Shown here in pieces: positions 16,301-24,596 of a stretch of DNA of 64,000 nt. The stretch is from Cyanobacteria bacterium FACHB-502 (GTDB lineage: Bacteria; Cyanobacteriota; Cyanobacteriia; Elainellales; Elainellaceae): positions 1 to 64,000 of the forward strand of contig JACJNZ010000029.1 of NCBI GenBank assembly GCA_014695325.1, given 5' to 3'. The position numbers were made by a program, and so were the translations under genes. Position 1 is the first letter of the stretch. Every line of letters starts with the position of its first letter. The notes under the pieces are model-generated. The model did not search any database. It was not told the origin of the DNA and saw only the letters and a list, made by a program, of their open reading frames with translations.

Positions 16301-17055
16301 TGGATCTCATCCTGCCGGACATGAATGGATTTGATTTGCTGGAGCAGATCAAAGAGGCTTATCCTACTCTGCCGATCGTGGTTTATACCGGAAAGGAACT
16401 CACGCTAGAAGAAGAAACCCACCTGAAGCGATTCACCGAAACGATCATCATTAAAGACGTTCGATCGCTAGAGCGGTTATTCGATGAGATAATGCTCTTT
16501 CTGTATCAGGTGCAAACGCGATCGTCTCAACAAACATCACCAATTTCATCACCATTGTTACCGTCGCCATCATTAGCATCGCCACTGTCAATGTCAGTAC
16601 CGTCTCCGTCAATTCAGACGAACGCTGCAAGTCGTGCTTCTGAAGGTAATCCAAACCGCTTGGCTGCTAGGGATGCAGTGTTGGCAGGCAAAAAAGTGCT
16701 GATTATCGATGATGATGTGCGCAATATTTTTGCAATTACCAGTTTGCTAGAAGAATACGACGTGGAAGTGTTGTACGCGGAAAATGGTCAGGCTGGTCTG
16801 CATGTGCTGAATCAGCATCCGGAAATTCATCTGGTCCTGATGGATGTGATGATGCCCAAAATGGATGGTTATGAGGCAACCCGCGCAATTCGATCGCAAA
16901 ATGCCTTTCGATCACTGCCGATTATTGCCCTGACCGCCAAAGCCATGCAAGGCGATCGAGAAAAATGTCTGGAAGTGGGAGCATCAGACTACATCACAAA
17001 GCCTGTGAATCCTGACCAGCTCATTTCGCTGCTGCGGGTTTGGCTTTATGGTTGA
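13390..17055 (+). CDS. hybrid histidine kinase with ethylene-binding membrane domain, GAF and three receivers
   Basis: A 1221-residue sensor kinase. Residues about 10-125 form three membrane helices like the plant ethylene receptors. Asp61 (STDTIIGVCY), Cys102 and His106 (IACGTTHFVEVITLW) match the Asp and the copper-binding Cys/His of ETR1, with almost the same spacing. A GAF domain (~190-335) and a coiled coil (~340-435) follow. Next come HisKA with His451 (NMSHELRTPLNSLL), HATPase (GTGLGLSISRELAHLLGG), a repeat linker, REC1 (from ~800, phospho-Asp replaced by Asn850), REC2 (Asp972) and REC3 (Asp1152, MMPKMDGYEATRAIR). The frame is open upstream to 13183, but that part is repeat-encoded, so I start at the ATG at 13390. 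It probably senses ethylene through Cu(I) and phosphorylates its own receivers. Confidence 0.9.
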   Translation: MLQTRQGNNSFYATIALALAISATLLYPGLAQNLLNATGFIPHGHCYLWKPELVWLHVSTDTIIGVCYVSISSTLAYLVYRTRKEIPFHWMFLVFGAFIIACGTTHFVEVITLWHPIYWLSGDVKLITALASVSAALTLPPLVPKVEGLLATLKLAEERRQQLELAKQSDEEQTWLKTNVADLTRMLQGQRNLTNAASLILTRICSLLEAQQGVFYWLDRSANPPMLEQLSQYATPESAQLKPRLHLGEGLIGQCAIDQKPYLLSNVPSEYVRIGSGLGDAAPRHLIVLPILFETQVVAVIELASLKPFSELSFQFLNESCDLLGVVLTTIAATARTTDLLMQSQSLTEELQQQQAELQETNCRLEEQANELQRSEAQLREQQEELQQTNEQLQQLNLELEEKANQLKERNREVERKNREVEHARQALEEKATQLALSSRYKSEFLANMSHELRTPLNSLLILANLLSQNRDRNLTEKQIEYSQTIYAAGNDLLDLINDILDLAKIESGKLSIEPQIVLFTELKTSLENIFNQVAHTKGLDFAIALDPQLPTSFITDSKRLQQILRNLLSNAFKFTASGSVTLSMIPVTPDPSLNERSLVVAFSVTDTGIGISPEKQVAIFEAFQQADGTTSRKYGGTGLGLSISRELAHLLGGQLTVKSQEGQGSTFTVYLPSYDTLYSAAIEVSSKTTSESSENSSELPSRDVFQESSQESSITKQMLIDRMSDPIAPNRSEYAVNGSANVVNRSDYFSGNNNGNINGDINGNNNGNINGSIKGYTNGDSLADHAIEDDRADLQSGDNVLLIIEDDLNFAHSLLQIAHQQGFKGLVSTRSDTGLELVRHIQPVAIMLNIRLADGWGWQLLEQLKSNAQTRGIPVYVLSVDDHLERSLQLGAVAYLQKPVTPESLNDTFSALRQFMEQQVKQLLVVEDDRTQAQTICELLGQNSLQPTIAASGAQALDFLQSGEFDCAVLDLILPDMNGFDLLEQIKEAYPTLPIVVYTGKELTLEEETHLKRFTETIIIKDVRSLERLFDEIMLFLYQVQTRSSQQTSPISSPLLPSPSLASPLSMSVPSPSIQTNAASRASEGNPNRLAARDAVLAGKKVLIIDDDVRNIFAITSLLEEYDVEVLYAENGQAGLHVLNQHPEIHLVLMDVMMPKMDGYEATRAIRSQNAFRSLPIIALTAKAMQGDREKCLEVGASDYITKPVNPDQLISLLRVWLYG
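15646..15717 (+). repeat. 36-bp in-frame tandem duplication in kinase linker
   Basis: Two 36-nt copies (15646-15681 and 15682-15717) encode the 12-residue unit NNNGNINGDING and its near copy NNNGNINGSIKG, within the linker between the kinase core and the first receiver. The linker is hydrophilic and probably flexible; copy number may vary between strains. Confidence 0.75.
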
Positions 17056-17269
17056 TATTAAGGTTAATATTTAGGGTTGATGGAAGGGGTTAGAGCATGG
17101 TTTAGAAGCTCTGCGAAGAGTAGCTTAATCGGGTTCAATCCTCCTCAATCCCTCTTGAAAAGCAGAACTAAGAATGGTTCGGTTCCCGCCTTTCGCAGGG
17201 GGCTAGGGGAGATCAAAAGCATTTGAAACATGCTCTGGGGAAAAGCGATCGCGTTTTGCGGAAAACCTT

Positions 17270-19462
17270 ATGCAGTCAGATTTTACGGTCAATATTCTTC
17301 TTGTAGACGATCACCCGGAGAACCTGCTGTCGCTGGAGGCTATTCTGGAACCGCTAGGCGCGAATTTAGTGCGATCGAATTCGGGTGAGGAGGCTCTGCG
17401 GGTTTTGCTCGAACGAGACTTTGCCCTGATTTTGCTCGATGTGCAAATGCCAAGAATGGATGGGTTTGAGACGGCAAGCCTGATTCGCCAACGTCGGCGA
17501 TCGCGCCAAACGCCGATTATTTTTCTGACGGCATTTAGTGCCACTTCTGAGATGCTGTCGAAAGGCTATTCGCTGGGAGCGGTGGACTATTTACACAAAC
17601 CGATCGATCCGGTCATGCTTTTATCGAAGGCAACGGTATTCGTCGATCTGTTCAAAAAAACGCAGGCAATTCAGCAGCAAAGCCTTGTGCTCGAACGCCA
17701 GGCTGCCCAACTCGCAACGGCAAACACCCAGCTTAGACAAAGCGAAGAACAGTTTCGGCTGCTGAGCGAAGGTTCACCGATTGGCATTTTCTTAACGAAC
17801 CCCGCTGGAACATTGACCTACACCAATCCGCGCTTCGATGCGATCTGCGGCATCAGTGCCCCTGCTTCGCTGCAAGTCGATTTGCTGCAAACGATCCACC
17901 CTGAAGATCGATCGCCCATGACAGCACAATGGATGGCTTACCTGAGCGGCGAGCAGGAATTGTCAGCCGAATTCCGATTGCTCAATCCAGACCTGCACTG
18001 GATTAATCTTCGATCGCGCCCTCTGTATTCAAAGCAGCATTCAGAGCAGCGTTCAGGGCAGTCATTTTCAGAACAGCGTGAACTGCTCGGACATTTAGGC
18101 ACGATCGAAGACATCACCGAGCGCAAACAGGCAGAAGCGATACGCGCCGAAATGATTCGAGCACAAATTGCCCGCCAGGAAGCCGAAGCCATTAACCGCA
18201 TGAAAGACGAATTTCTGGCAGTGCTGTCCCACGAGCTTCGCACGCCGCTCAACGCCATGCTAGGCTGGGCAAAAATCCTGAGCGATAGCTTTGTTCCACA
18301 GAGCGTTCGTCGTCTAGATGAAGCAACCGTCGCTCGTGGCTTAAGCATTATCCAGCGCAACGCCCAGTCCCAAACCCAGCTCATTGAAGATTTGCTCGAT
18401 GTTTCGCGCATTATTCAGGGCAAATTCTCCCTGAAAATGGCCCCAATCCAGCTTCCGCCCGTGATTGAAGCGGCGATCGAATCTGTGCGTCCGCAGGCAC
18501 AAGCCAAAGCCATACATCTCACGGTTCACCTCACGCTTGACGAAATTCAAGTGATGGGGGATGCCGTCCGCTTACAGCAGGTCGTTCTAAACCTCCTCTC
18601 CAACGCGATCAAATTTACGCCCGATGGCGGCAAAGTCAAGGTGGAATTAGAACGAGTCGAGGAGGAAGATTGGGAGATCGGGAGATCGGGAGATCGGGAG
18701 GTGGAAAGTCATGAACTTGGCTCAACCGCTGACCCAATTTTCTCTCACCCCTCACCCCCTCCACTCCTTTGCCCTTACGCTCAAATCACCATCACCGATA
18801 CAGGCATCGGCATTGCCCCCGACTTCCTGCCCCACGTCTTCGATCGCTTTAGGCAGGCAGATAGCTCCACGACGCGATCTTATACGGGGTTGGGGCTAGG
18901 GTTGGCGATCGTGCGACATTTGGTTGAGCTGCATGGCGGGGTGGTGCAGGTAGAAAGTGAAGGCATCGATCGAGGAGCGGTGTTTACGGTTGGGCTGCCG
19001 CTGCATCAGGCGATCGATTATCAAAAGGACACTTTAGAAGCAGTTTCACCGATCGAAGCGGGAATTGCCGGACAAAAAATTTTGCTGGTCGATGACGAAG
19101 CCGATAGCCGCGAGTTGCTGGCGTTTATGCTGGAGCAGCAGGGCGCAGTGGTAACAGTTGCTGAGAGTGCCGCGCAAGCGATTGCGGCTTTAGAAGTTCA
19201 GCCATTCAACGGTTTGATCAGCGATATCAGTATGCCGAACTTAGATGGCTATAATCTGATCCAGAAAGTTCGATCGCTTCAGGACAATCTGAATGCAGGC
19301 ATTCCCGCAATTGCGCTTACTGCCCACGCCAGCGAAGCCGATCAACAGCGTGTTCTTGCGGCTGGATTTCAGGCTCACGTTGCAAAACCGATCGAGCCAG
19401 AACAATTTTTGGAAACCCTTGTGGATCTCCTCCGTCCTCAATCCGGAAATTGCGGTCGCTAA
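17270..19462 (+). CDS. hybrid histidine kinase, REC-PAS-HisKA-HATPase-REC
   Basis: A 730-residue soluble kinase without membrane segments. An N-terminal receiver (ILLVDDHPENLLSLE, phospho-Asp57 in LILLDVQMPRMDGFET) is followed by a PAS domain (FRLLSEGSPIGIFLTNPAG, ~160-290). HisKA comes next with His321 (LSHELRTPLNAMLGWA), then HATPase (LLSNAIKFTPDGG, DTGIGIAPDFLPHVFDRF, GLGLGLAIVRHLVELHGG) and a C-terminal receiver with Asp652 (LISDISMPNLDGYNLI). An N-terminal receiver lets another kinase feed into it, so it could be a relay partner of the kinases on either side, which share orientation and are separated by about 210 and 320 nt. A short repeat-encoded insert interrupts the ATPase domain at about residues 465-500. 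No DNA-binding output domain is present. Confidence 0.9.
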   Translation: MQSDFTVNILLVDDHPENLLSLEAILEPLGANLVRSNSGEEALRVLLERDFALILLDVQMPRMDGFETASLIRQRRRSRQTPIIFLTAFSATSEMLSKGYSLGAVDYLHKPIDPVMLLSKATVFVDLFKKTQAIQQQSLVLERQAAQLATANTQLRQSEEQFRLLSEGSPIGIFLTNPAGTLTYTNPRFDAICGISAPASLQVDLLQTIHPEDRSPMTAQWMAYLSGEQELSAEFRLLNPDLHWINLRSRPLYSKQHSEQRSGQSFSEQRELLGHLGTIEDITERKQAEAIRAEMIRAQIARQEAEAINRMKDEFLAVLSHELRTPLNAMLGWAKILSDSFVPQSVRRLDEATVARGLSIIQRNAQSQTQLIEDLLDVSRIIQGKFSLKMAPIQLPPVIEAAIESVRPQAQAKAIHLTVHLTLDEIQVMGDAVRLQQVVLNLLSNAIKFTPDGGKVKVELERVEEEDWEIGRSGDREVESHELGSTADPIFSHPSPPPLLCPYAQITITDTGIGIAPDFLPHVFDRFRQADSSTTRSYTGLGLGLAIVRHLVELHGGVVQVESEGIDRGAVFTVGLPLHQAIDYQKDTLEAVSPIEAGIAGQKILLVDDEADSRELLAFMLEQQGAVVTVAESAAQAIAALEVQPFNGLISDISMPNLDGYNLIQKVRSLQDNLNAGIPAIALTAHASEADQQRVLAAGFQAHVAKPIEPEQFLETLVDLLRPQSGNCGR
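18672..18695 (+). repeat. 8-bp tandem repeat GGGAGATC, three copies, inside kinase gene
   Basis: Three perfect GGGAGATC copies (24 nt, so the frame is kept) in the part of the hybrid kinase gene that encodes a non-conserved insertion between the N box and G1 box of the ATPase domain. Confidence 0.7.
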
Positions 19463-19779
19463 CTTATTACTCAAGGAATATTAGCGACTCATCCTTAGGG
19501 TGTATTCTCATCTTAGAAGAATGATTGTTCCGCTGTTTTAGGAACCGATGGGATGAGTAGAACTAGGATTGACAGAATGATGAATTAGATGATGAATTCG
19601 CGAAATCTACATCAATTCGCATAGTTTACTAAATTAACAGCTCAGTTGCTGAATGGGTTTTGTCGCTGTCTTCCCGATCGCCGCCAAGGAGTCCTGTGTC
19701 CTGATTTCGACCCGCCTTAAACCACCCGTGGCAGATGCTTTAGACCCATCGTGACTTAATCTTTTCCCGGAAAATCTCT
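19463..19779. other. intergenic region between second and third hybrid kinases
   Basis: A stretch of 317 nt without a convincing ORF. It contains direct repeats of GATGAATT around 19580-19600 and several A/T-rich segments that could hold a promoter for the cyanobacteriochrome kinase. I see no RNA gene or clear terminator. Confidence 0.4.
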
Positions 19780-22700
19780 ATGGCAGTCCCCCCCTGCACC
19801 GTCCTCATTGTTGAAAACTTTCTGCCAGACCGAGAACTCTATCGCCGCTCTCTGCTTACCGATACAAGCTGCGGTTATCGTTTGCTAGAAGTGGATACGG
19901 CAATGGAGGGGCTGGAGCTGTGCCGCACCGAATCAATCGACGCAATTTTGCTGGACTATTTGCTGCCCGATTGCGATGGGCTGGAGTTTCTGCAAGCCCT
20001 GCATGCCCAAAATAGCGAAGACAGTCCGCCTGTGGTGATCGTCACCGGACAAGGCGATGAAAGTATTGCGGTGCAGGCACTCAAGCTGGGGGCGGAAGAT
20101 TATCTGGTGAAGCGTCGGCTCACGCCCGATCTGCTGCGGCTCACGGTGCGAAGCGCGATCGAAAATGCCCGACTGCGGCTCCAACTGCGCGAGAGTGACG
20201 ATCGGTTTCGGGTGTCGATCGAAAATATGCTCGACTGCTTTGGCATCTTTTCAGCCATTCGAGACAGCGGGGGGCAGATCCTTGATTTTCAGATTAGTTA
20301 TCTGAATGCCGCTGCTTTGCAAAACCATCAAATGACTACCGCAGGCATCAATGTAAAACTGGGTGAAGTGCTGCCCGCCACTCGAGAAACGGGGCAGTTT
20401 GACCAGTATTGTCGCGTCGTGGAAACCGGAGAACCGCTCGTCAAAGAAGAACTGACCTACATCGATGGCTTTGGCACACCGTTGCTGTATCGTGCCTTTG
20501 ATATCCGTGCCAGCAAATTTAATGATGGCTTTGTTGCCTCCTGGCGCGATGTCACTGCTCGAAAACAGGCAGAACTGGAGCGGCAGCAGCAGCTTGAGCG
20601 AGAGCAAATTGTCCATCAAATCACGCAGCAAATTCGCCAATCGCTGGATCTGAAGGACGTGCTGCATACGGCGGTTACTGAAGTTCGCGAGTTTCTCAGC
20701 ACCGATCGCGCCTTTATTTATCGCTTTAACCCCGACTTTAGTGGCACGATCGTGGTGGAGTCGGTCAGCAATGGGCTGCCTGCGGCGATCGGTGCCCGCG
20801 TACAAGATACCTACTTCCTCGAAACCCACGGTGAAGACTATCGCCAGGGCAGAATTCAGGTGGTCGAAGATATCTACACCGCAGGGCTAACAGACTGTCA
20901 TGTTGAAATGCTGGTGCAGTTTCAGATCCGGGCAAATCTGATTGTGCCAATTTTACAGGGAGAGCAGCTCTGGGGCTTGCTGGTGTTGAGTCAGTGCGCC
21001 TGTCCGCGTCAATGGCAACCCGTCGAAATCGATCTGCTCCGGCAAATTGCCGCTCAGCTTGGCATTGCGCTAAAACAGGCAGAGCTGTACGAGCAGGCAC
21101 GGGCAGAACTGACAGAACGCCAGCGAGCAGAATCTGCCCTTCAGCAAAGCCACGATCGCTTTGAGCTAGCGGCGGCGGCGGTCAATTGCCTGATTTATGA
21201 CTGGGATTTACAGTGCAATCGCGTCGAGCGTACCCAGGGACTCTACGAAGTCACCGGATATCTGCTGGAAGAGGCTGATCCGTCTCCTGAGTGGTGGCTT
21301 GACCTGATCCACCCGGACGATCGCCCCAAGAAAAACGATGAAAGCGTGTTTTCAGACCTGGCAAAGCTCGGTCGCTACTGCAATGAATACCGTGTCCTGC
21401 ACAAAAACGGGCGTTATCTCTGGGTCGAGGACTGGGGCACGGTTCTCAAAGACGATTCTGGGCAACCCGTTCGGATCGTCGGCAGCACCAGAGCGATTCA
21501 CAAACGCAAACTCACCGAACAACGTCTGCACCAGTCTGAGGAGCAGTTACAGCTCGGGGTGCAGGTGGCAGGGGTTGCCCTCGTTCGATTTGACTACGCG
21601 ACCGATCGCGCCAGGCTCTCTTCCGAAGCATCAGCCATGTTTGGCATTCCTGCTGAAGAGACTCTAATCGCCGACGACCTCGTAGTGAGTATCGATCGGC
21701 TGTATGCCGTCTTCCACCCCAGAGAACGCAGAGAACTGCTGGAAATGATACAGCAAGTGCTTGATCCGGCAGGGAAAGGCTATCTCGCCCACGAGCATCG
21801 TGTCCTTTGGCAAACCGGGGAAGTGCGCTGGCTGAGCATTCGCAAACAGGTCTTCTTTGATCGATCGACTCAGCCTCCTCGTCCTGATTACGGCATTCTG
21901 GCAGCGATCGACATCACCGAACGCAAACGGGCTGAAGCAACCGTTCAAGCGCAGCTCGCCCAGATTGAAGCCATTTATGCGACTGCCCCGATCGGACTGT
22001 GCTTTTTAGACCGGGAGCGGCGGTTTGTGCAGCTTAATGAGCGATTGGCAGAAATGAATGGGCTGTCGGTTTCTGACCATTTGGGACGAACTATTCGAGA
22101 ACTTTTACCAGAATTGGCAGAAGTTCAGGAGCCAATTTTTGAACAAGTGCTGCAAACGGGTGTCCCGGTTCTAGATGTTGAAGTTCAGGGCACAACCCCA
22201 GCACAGCCAGGAATCGAGCGCCATTGGCTGGTCAGCTACTACCCGCTAATCGCAGCAGCAGGGCGAGTGCTCGGCATCAACATCATGGTGCAGGAAATTA
22301 CCGGGCGCAAGCGCGTCGAGGATGAACGCAAACGAGCTGAACTTGAACGCGATCGACTGCTGGCAGAAGCCGAAGCCGCAAACCGCAGCAAAGACGAATT
22401 TGTCGCCCTCGTTGCCCACGAACTGCGATCGCCGCTCAATGCAATTTTAGGCTGGGCAAAACTAATGCAAACGCGCCGTCTCGACCCCGCAACAACCGCT
22501 AAAGCCTTGGAGACGATCGCCCGCAATACGCAGGCGCAAGTCCAACTTGTCGAAGACCTGCTCGATGTCTCCCGCATGGTGCGCGGCACACTCAAACTAA
22601 CGCTGGCATCGGTCAATCTGCTCGAAGTGATGGAAGCTGCGATCGAAACCGTCCGCCCCCTGGCTGAAACCAAACCGCTCCAGCTCAAAATGCAGCTCGA

Positions 22701-23601
22701 CAAAACTGCCCCCATCTCCGGCGACTTCAACCGCCTCCAGCAAATTGTCCTCAACCTGTTAACTAACGCGATCAAATTCACTCCACAAGGAGGCAGCGTT
22801 GAGGTGAGATTAGAGCAGGTTGGGAAGAGGCATGAAGAGATAAGCAGTCGTGCAGCAAGCAACATTGCCGATCAAACCTCTGCTAACGCCTTACCCCTCA
22901 CCCCCTCGCTTCCTCACTCCTACGCCCAAATCACCATCACTGACACAGGCATTGGCATCGCCCCCGACTTCCTGCCTCAAGTGTTTCAGCGATTCTGTCA
23001 GGATTCGCAGAATGTGAACGCGAAAGAAGGGCTAGGCTTGGGCTTGGCGATCGTCAAATATCTGGTTGAGCTGCACGGTGGTACGGTCACGGTCGCCAGC
23101 GGTGGAAAAGGGCAGGGGACAACGTTTGTTGTGAGGCTGCCGCTTCTGAAACGTGAGAACGATCTAGGAGCAGAAGAAAACTTGGAGCAAGTCCCTCTTG
23201 CTTCTGATGGGTCGCTGGCAGGTGTGCGGGTGCTGCTGGTGGATGACCAGCCCGATATGCTGGACTTAACCACCTTTGCCCTAGAGGAGTATGGCGCGAT
23301 TGTGGAAACAGCAAGCAGTGCGACGACAGCACTTGAGAAACTGCCGCAGTTTAAACCGCAGATTTTGCTCAGCGATATTGCTATGCCCCAACAAGATGGT
23401 TACGGGCTACTGCAACAGGTGCGATCGATCTATCCCGAAGGACAAATTCCGGCGATCGCCCTGACTGCTTATGCCAGCTACACGCGGCGCGAGGCAGCCT
23501 TTCGGGCGGGTTTTCAGGAGTATCTCACCAAACCCCTCGAGCCTGAGCAATTAGTCAGCACCATTCAGGCTTTAATCAAGCATTCTGGGTTCAATTCATG
23601 A
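19780..23601 (+). CDS. cyanobacteriochrome-type hybrid histidine kinase, REC-PAS-GAF-PAS(3)-HisKA-HATPase-REC
   Basis: A 1273-residue soluble photoreceptor kinase candidate. The N-terminal receiver has Asp59 (AILLDYLLPDCDGLEFL) and is followed by a PAS-like domain. The GAF domain (~285-440) has the cyanobacteriochrome pattern: Cys373-His374 (AGLTDCHVEMLVQFQIRANL) at the chromophore position, then GEQLWGLLVLSQC and CPRQW. At the place of the second (DXCF) cysteine it reads DTYF, Tyr345. Three further PAS domains follow, then HisKA with His880 (LVAHELRSPLNAILGWAK), HATPase, and a C-terminal receiver with Asp1199. Bilin-binding GAF domains sense light colour through phycocyanobilin. It has no output domain, so it probably passes phosphate to a separate regulator or to its neighbours. 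Confidence 0.9.
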   Translation: MAVPPCTVLIVENFLPDRELYRRSLLTDTSCGYRLLEVDTAMEGLELCRTESIDAILLDYLLPDCDGLEFLQALHAQNSEDSPPVVIVTGQGDESIAVQALKLGAEDYLVKRRLTPDLLRLTVRSAIENARLRLQLRESDDRFRVSIENMLDCFGIFSAIRDSGGQILDFQISYLNAAALQNHQMTTAGINVKLGEVLPATRETGQFDQYCRVVETGEPLVKEELTYIDGFGTPLLYRAFDIRASKFNDGFVASWRDVTARKQAELERQQQLEREQIVHQITQQIRQSLDLKDVLHTAVTEVREFLSTDRAFIYRFNPDFSGTIVVESVSNGLPAAIGARVQDTYFLETHGEDYRQGRIQVVEDIYTAGLTDCHVEMLVQFQIRANLIVPILQGEQLWGLLVLSQCACPRQWQPVEIDLLRQIAAQLGIALKQAELYEQARAELTERQRAESALQQSHDRFELAAAAVNCLIYDWDLQCNRVERTQGLYEVTGYLLEEADPSPEWWLDLIHPDDRPKKNDESVFSDLAKLGRYCNEYRVLHKNGRYLWVEDWGTVLKDDSGQPVRIVGSTRAIHKRKLTEQRLHQSEEQLQLGVQVAGVALVRFDYATDRARLSSEASAMFGIPAEETLIADDLVVSIDRLYAVFHPRERRELLEMIQQVLDPAGKGYLAHEHRVLWQTGEVRWLSIRKQVFFDRSTQPPRPDYGILAAIDITERKRAEATVQAQLAQIEAIYATAPIGLCFLDRERRFVQLNERLAEMNGLSVSDHLGRTIRELLPELAEVQEPIFEQVLQTGVPVLDVEVQGTTPAQPGIERHWLVSYYPLIAAAGRVLGINIMVQEITGRKRVEDERKRAELERDRLLAEAEAANRSKDEFVALVAHELRSPLNAILGWAKLMQTRRLDPATTAKALETIARNTQAQVQLVEDLLDVSRMVRGTLKLTLASVNLLEVMEAAIETVRPLAETKPLQLKMQLDKTAPISGDFNRLQQIVLNLLTNAIKFTPQGGSVEVRLEQVGKRHEEISSRAASNIADQTSANALPLTPSLPHSYAQITITDTGIGIAPDFLPQVFQRFCQDSQNVNAKEGLGLGLAIVKYLVELHGGTVTVASGGKGQGTTFVVRLPLLKRENDLGAEENLEQVPLASDGSLAGVRVLLVDDQPDMLDLTTFALEEYGAIVETASSATTALEKLPQFKPQILLSDIAMPQQDGYGLLQQVRSIYPEGQIPAIALTAYASYTRREAAFRAGFQEYLTKPLEPEQLVSTIQALIKHSGFNS

Positions 23602-23602
23602 C

Positions 23603-23666
23603 GTAGGCAAGGCAGCCTCAGCCAGAGCAACCCCTTCCGGCGATCGTTCTGAGTGCCTTTGCCTAC
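23603..23666. terminator. long-loop inverted repeat after the third kinase
   Basis: GTAGGCAAGGCA (23603-23614) directly follows the stop codon and is matched by TGCCTTTGCCTAC (23654-23666). The stem is about 12 bp with one bulge and a 39-nt loop, in the space between convergent genes. It may end transcription from both sides. There is no T-run, so this is tentative. Confidence 0.4.
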
Positions 23667-23703
23667 CACCAAAGATCAGCAGTGGGCGATCGAATCTGAC
23701 GAC

Positions 23704-24477
23704 TCAAAACGCATAGCTCAAAACCTGAATCTCGGTTCCTTCTGCGGGTAAATTGCCCGATCGCAGCGTCACGCTGTCACTGCCGACCCGTCGCACCGTT
23801 GCACCCTGAACCAAGTTCAGGAAATTGTCGATCGGCAGAATATCGCAGTTTGCCGCATCCGCTGCCTGCGTCCGATACTGGGTGGGAATCACAATTTTGG
23901 GGTTAAGCCGCTGAATCGCCGCCTGCGCCTCTTCGGGGGTAAACACTTTAGGACCATTGCCGATCGGAACCATTGCCACATCGGGACGACCCATAAGAAT
24001 TTGCTGCTCGGTGGTAATCGGAGCCGCCGCGCCGCCCAAGTGCAGCACATTTACCCCGCCCTGTCGCCATCGCCACACCACGTTCGTGCCAAAGCGTCTG
24101 CCGCCTAAATCATCGTGCGGTGTCCGAATGCCCTGAAGCTGAAGTCCGCGAAACTCAAATACGCCCGGTTCAAACAGCACACGCGGGTTTCCGGGCAGCC
24201 CATCGACGACCCCTTCATCTAGCAGACGGCTACTAATCAGCACCAGATCCGCCTCCACTTGCGGAGCACGGTAGCCCGCCGTACAACCGATCGGACGAAA
24301 TGGATTGACCAGAATTCGCAGCCCGGTCCCGCTGAACAAAAAGCAGCTATGGCCCAGCCACCGAACCGATAAACTCTCTGCCCCCTGAGCTAGCCCCGGT
24401 GAAACTTTCCCGATCGCCCCCAGCCCTGCCGTCGCCAACCCTGCAGCCGCAGACTGTATAAACTGTCGTCGCTTCAT
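23704..24477 (-). CDS. exported MBL-fold (UlaG-like) protein with degenerate metal site
   Basis: A 257-residue protein beginning with a twin-arginine signal (MKRRQFIQSAAAGLATAGLG, then an AQG cleavage region), so it is probably exported folded. The body resembles UlaG-like metallo-beta-lactamase-fold hydrolases: SVRWLGHSCFLFSGTGLRIL, then the strand LVLISSRLLDEG where HxHxDH should be, then NVLHLGGAAAPIT and IPTQYRT. The HxHxDH zinc motif is replaced by SSRLLDEG, so ordinary two-zinc hydrolysis is unlikely. The function is unknown. I start at the ATG before KRR; an upstream in-frame ATG at 24534 would bury the signal. Confidence 0.75.
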   Translation of the reverse strand: MKRRQFIQSAAAGLATAGLGAIGKVSPGLAQGAESLSVRWLGHSCFLFSGTGLRILVNPFRPIGCTAGYRAPQVEADLVLISSRLLDEGVVDGLPGNPRVLFEPGVFEFRGLQLQGIRTPHDDLGGRRFGTNVVWRWRQGGVNVLHLGGAAAPITTEQQILMGRPDVAMVPIGNGPKVFTPEEAQAAIQRLNPKIVIPTQYRTQAADAANCDILPIDNFLNLVQGATVRRVGSDSVTLRSGNLPAEGTEIQVLSYAF

Positions 24478-24596
24478 AAATTCCTCACTCCAAAACGCGC
24501 TGGGGCTGCTGACGGGCAAATCCCTGCAAGCCATTTAACCACAGCGAGCTCCCAGACGGAAACCGATGTGAACCAGTTTCCGCGATAGCGGAATTG

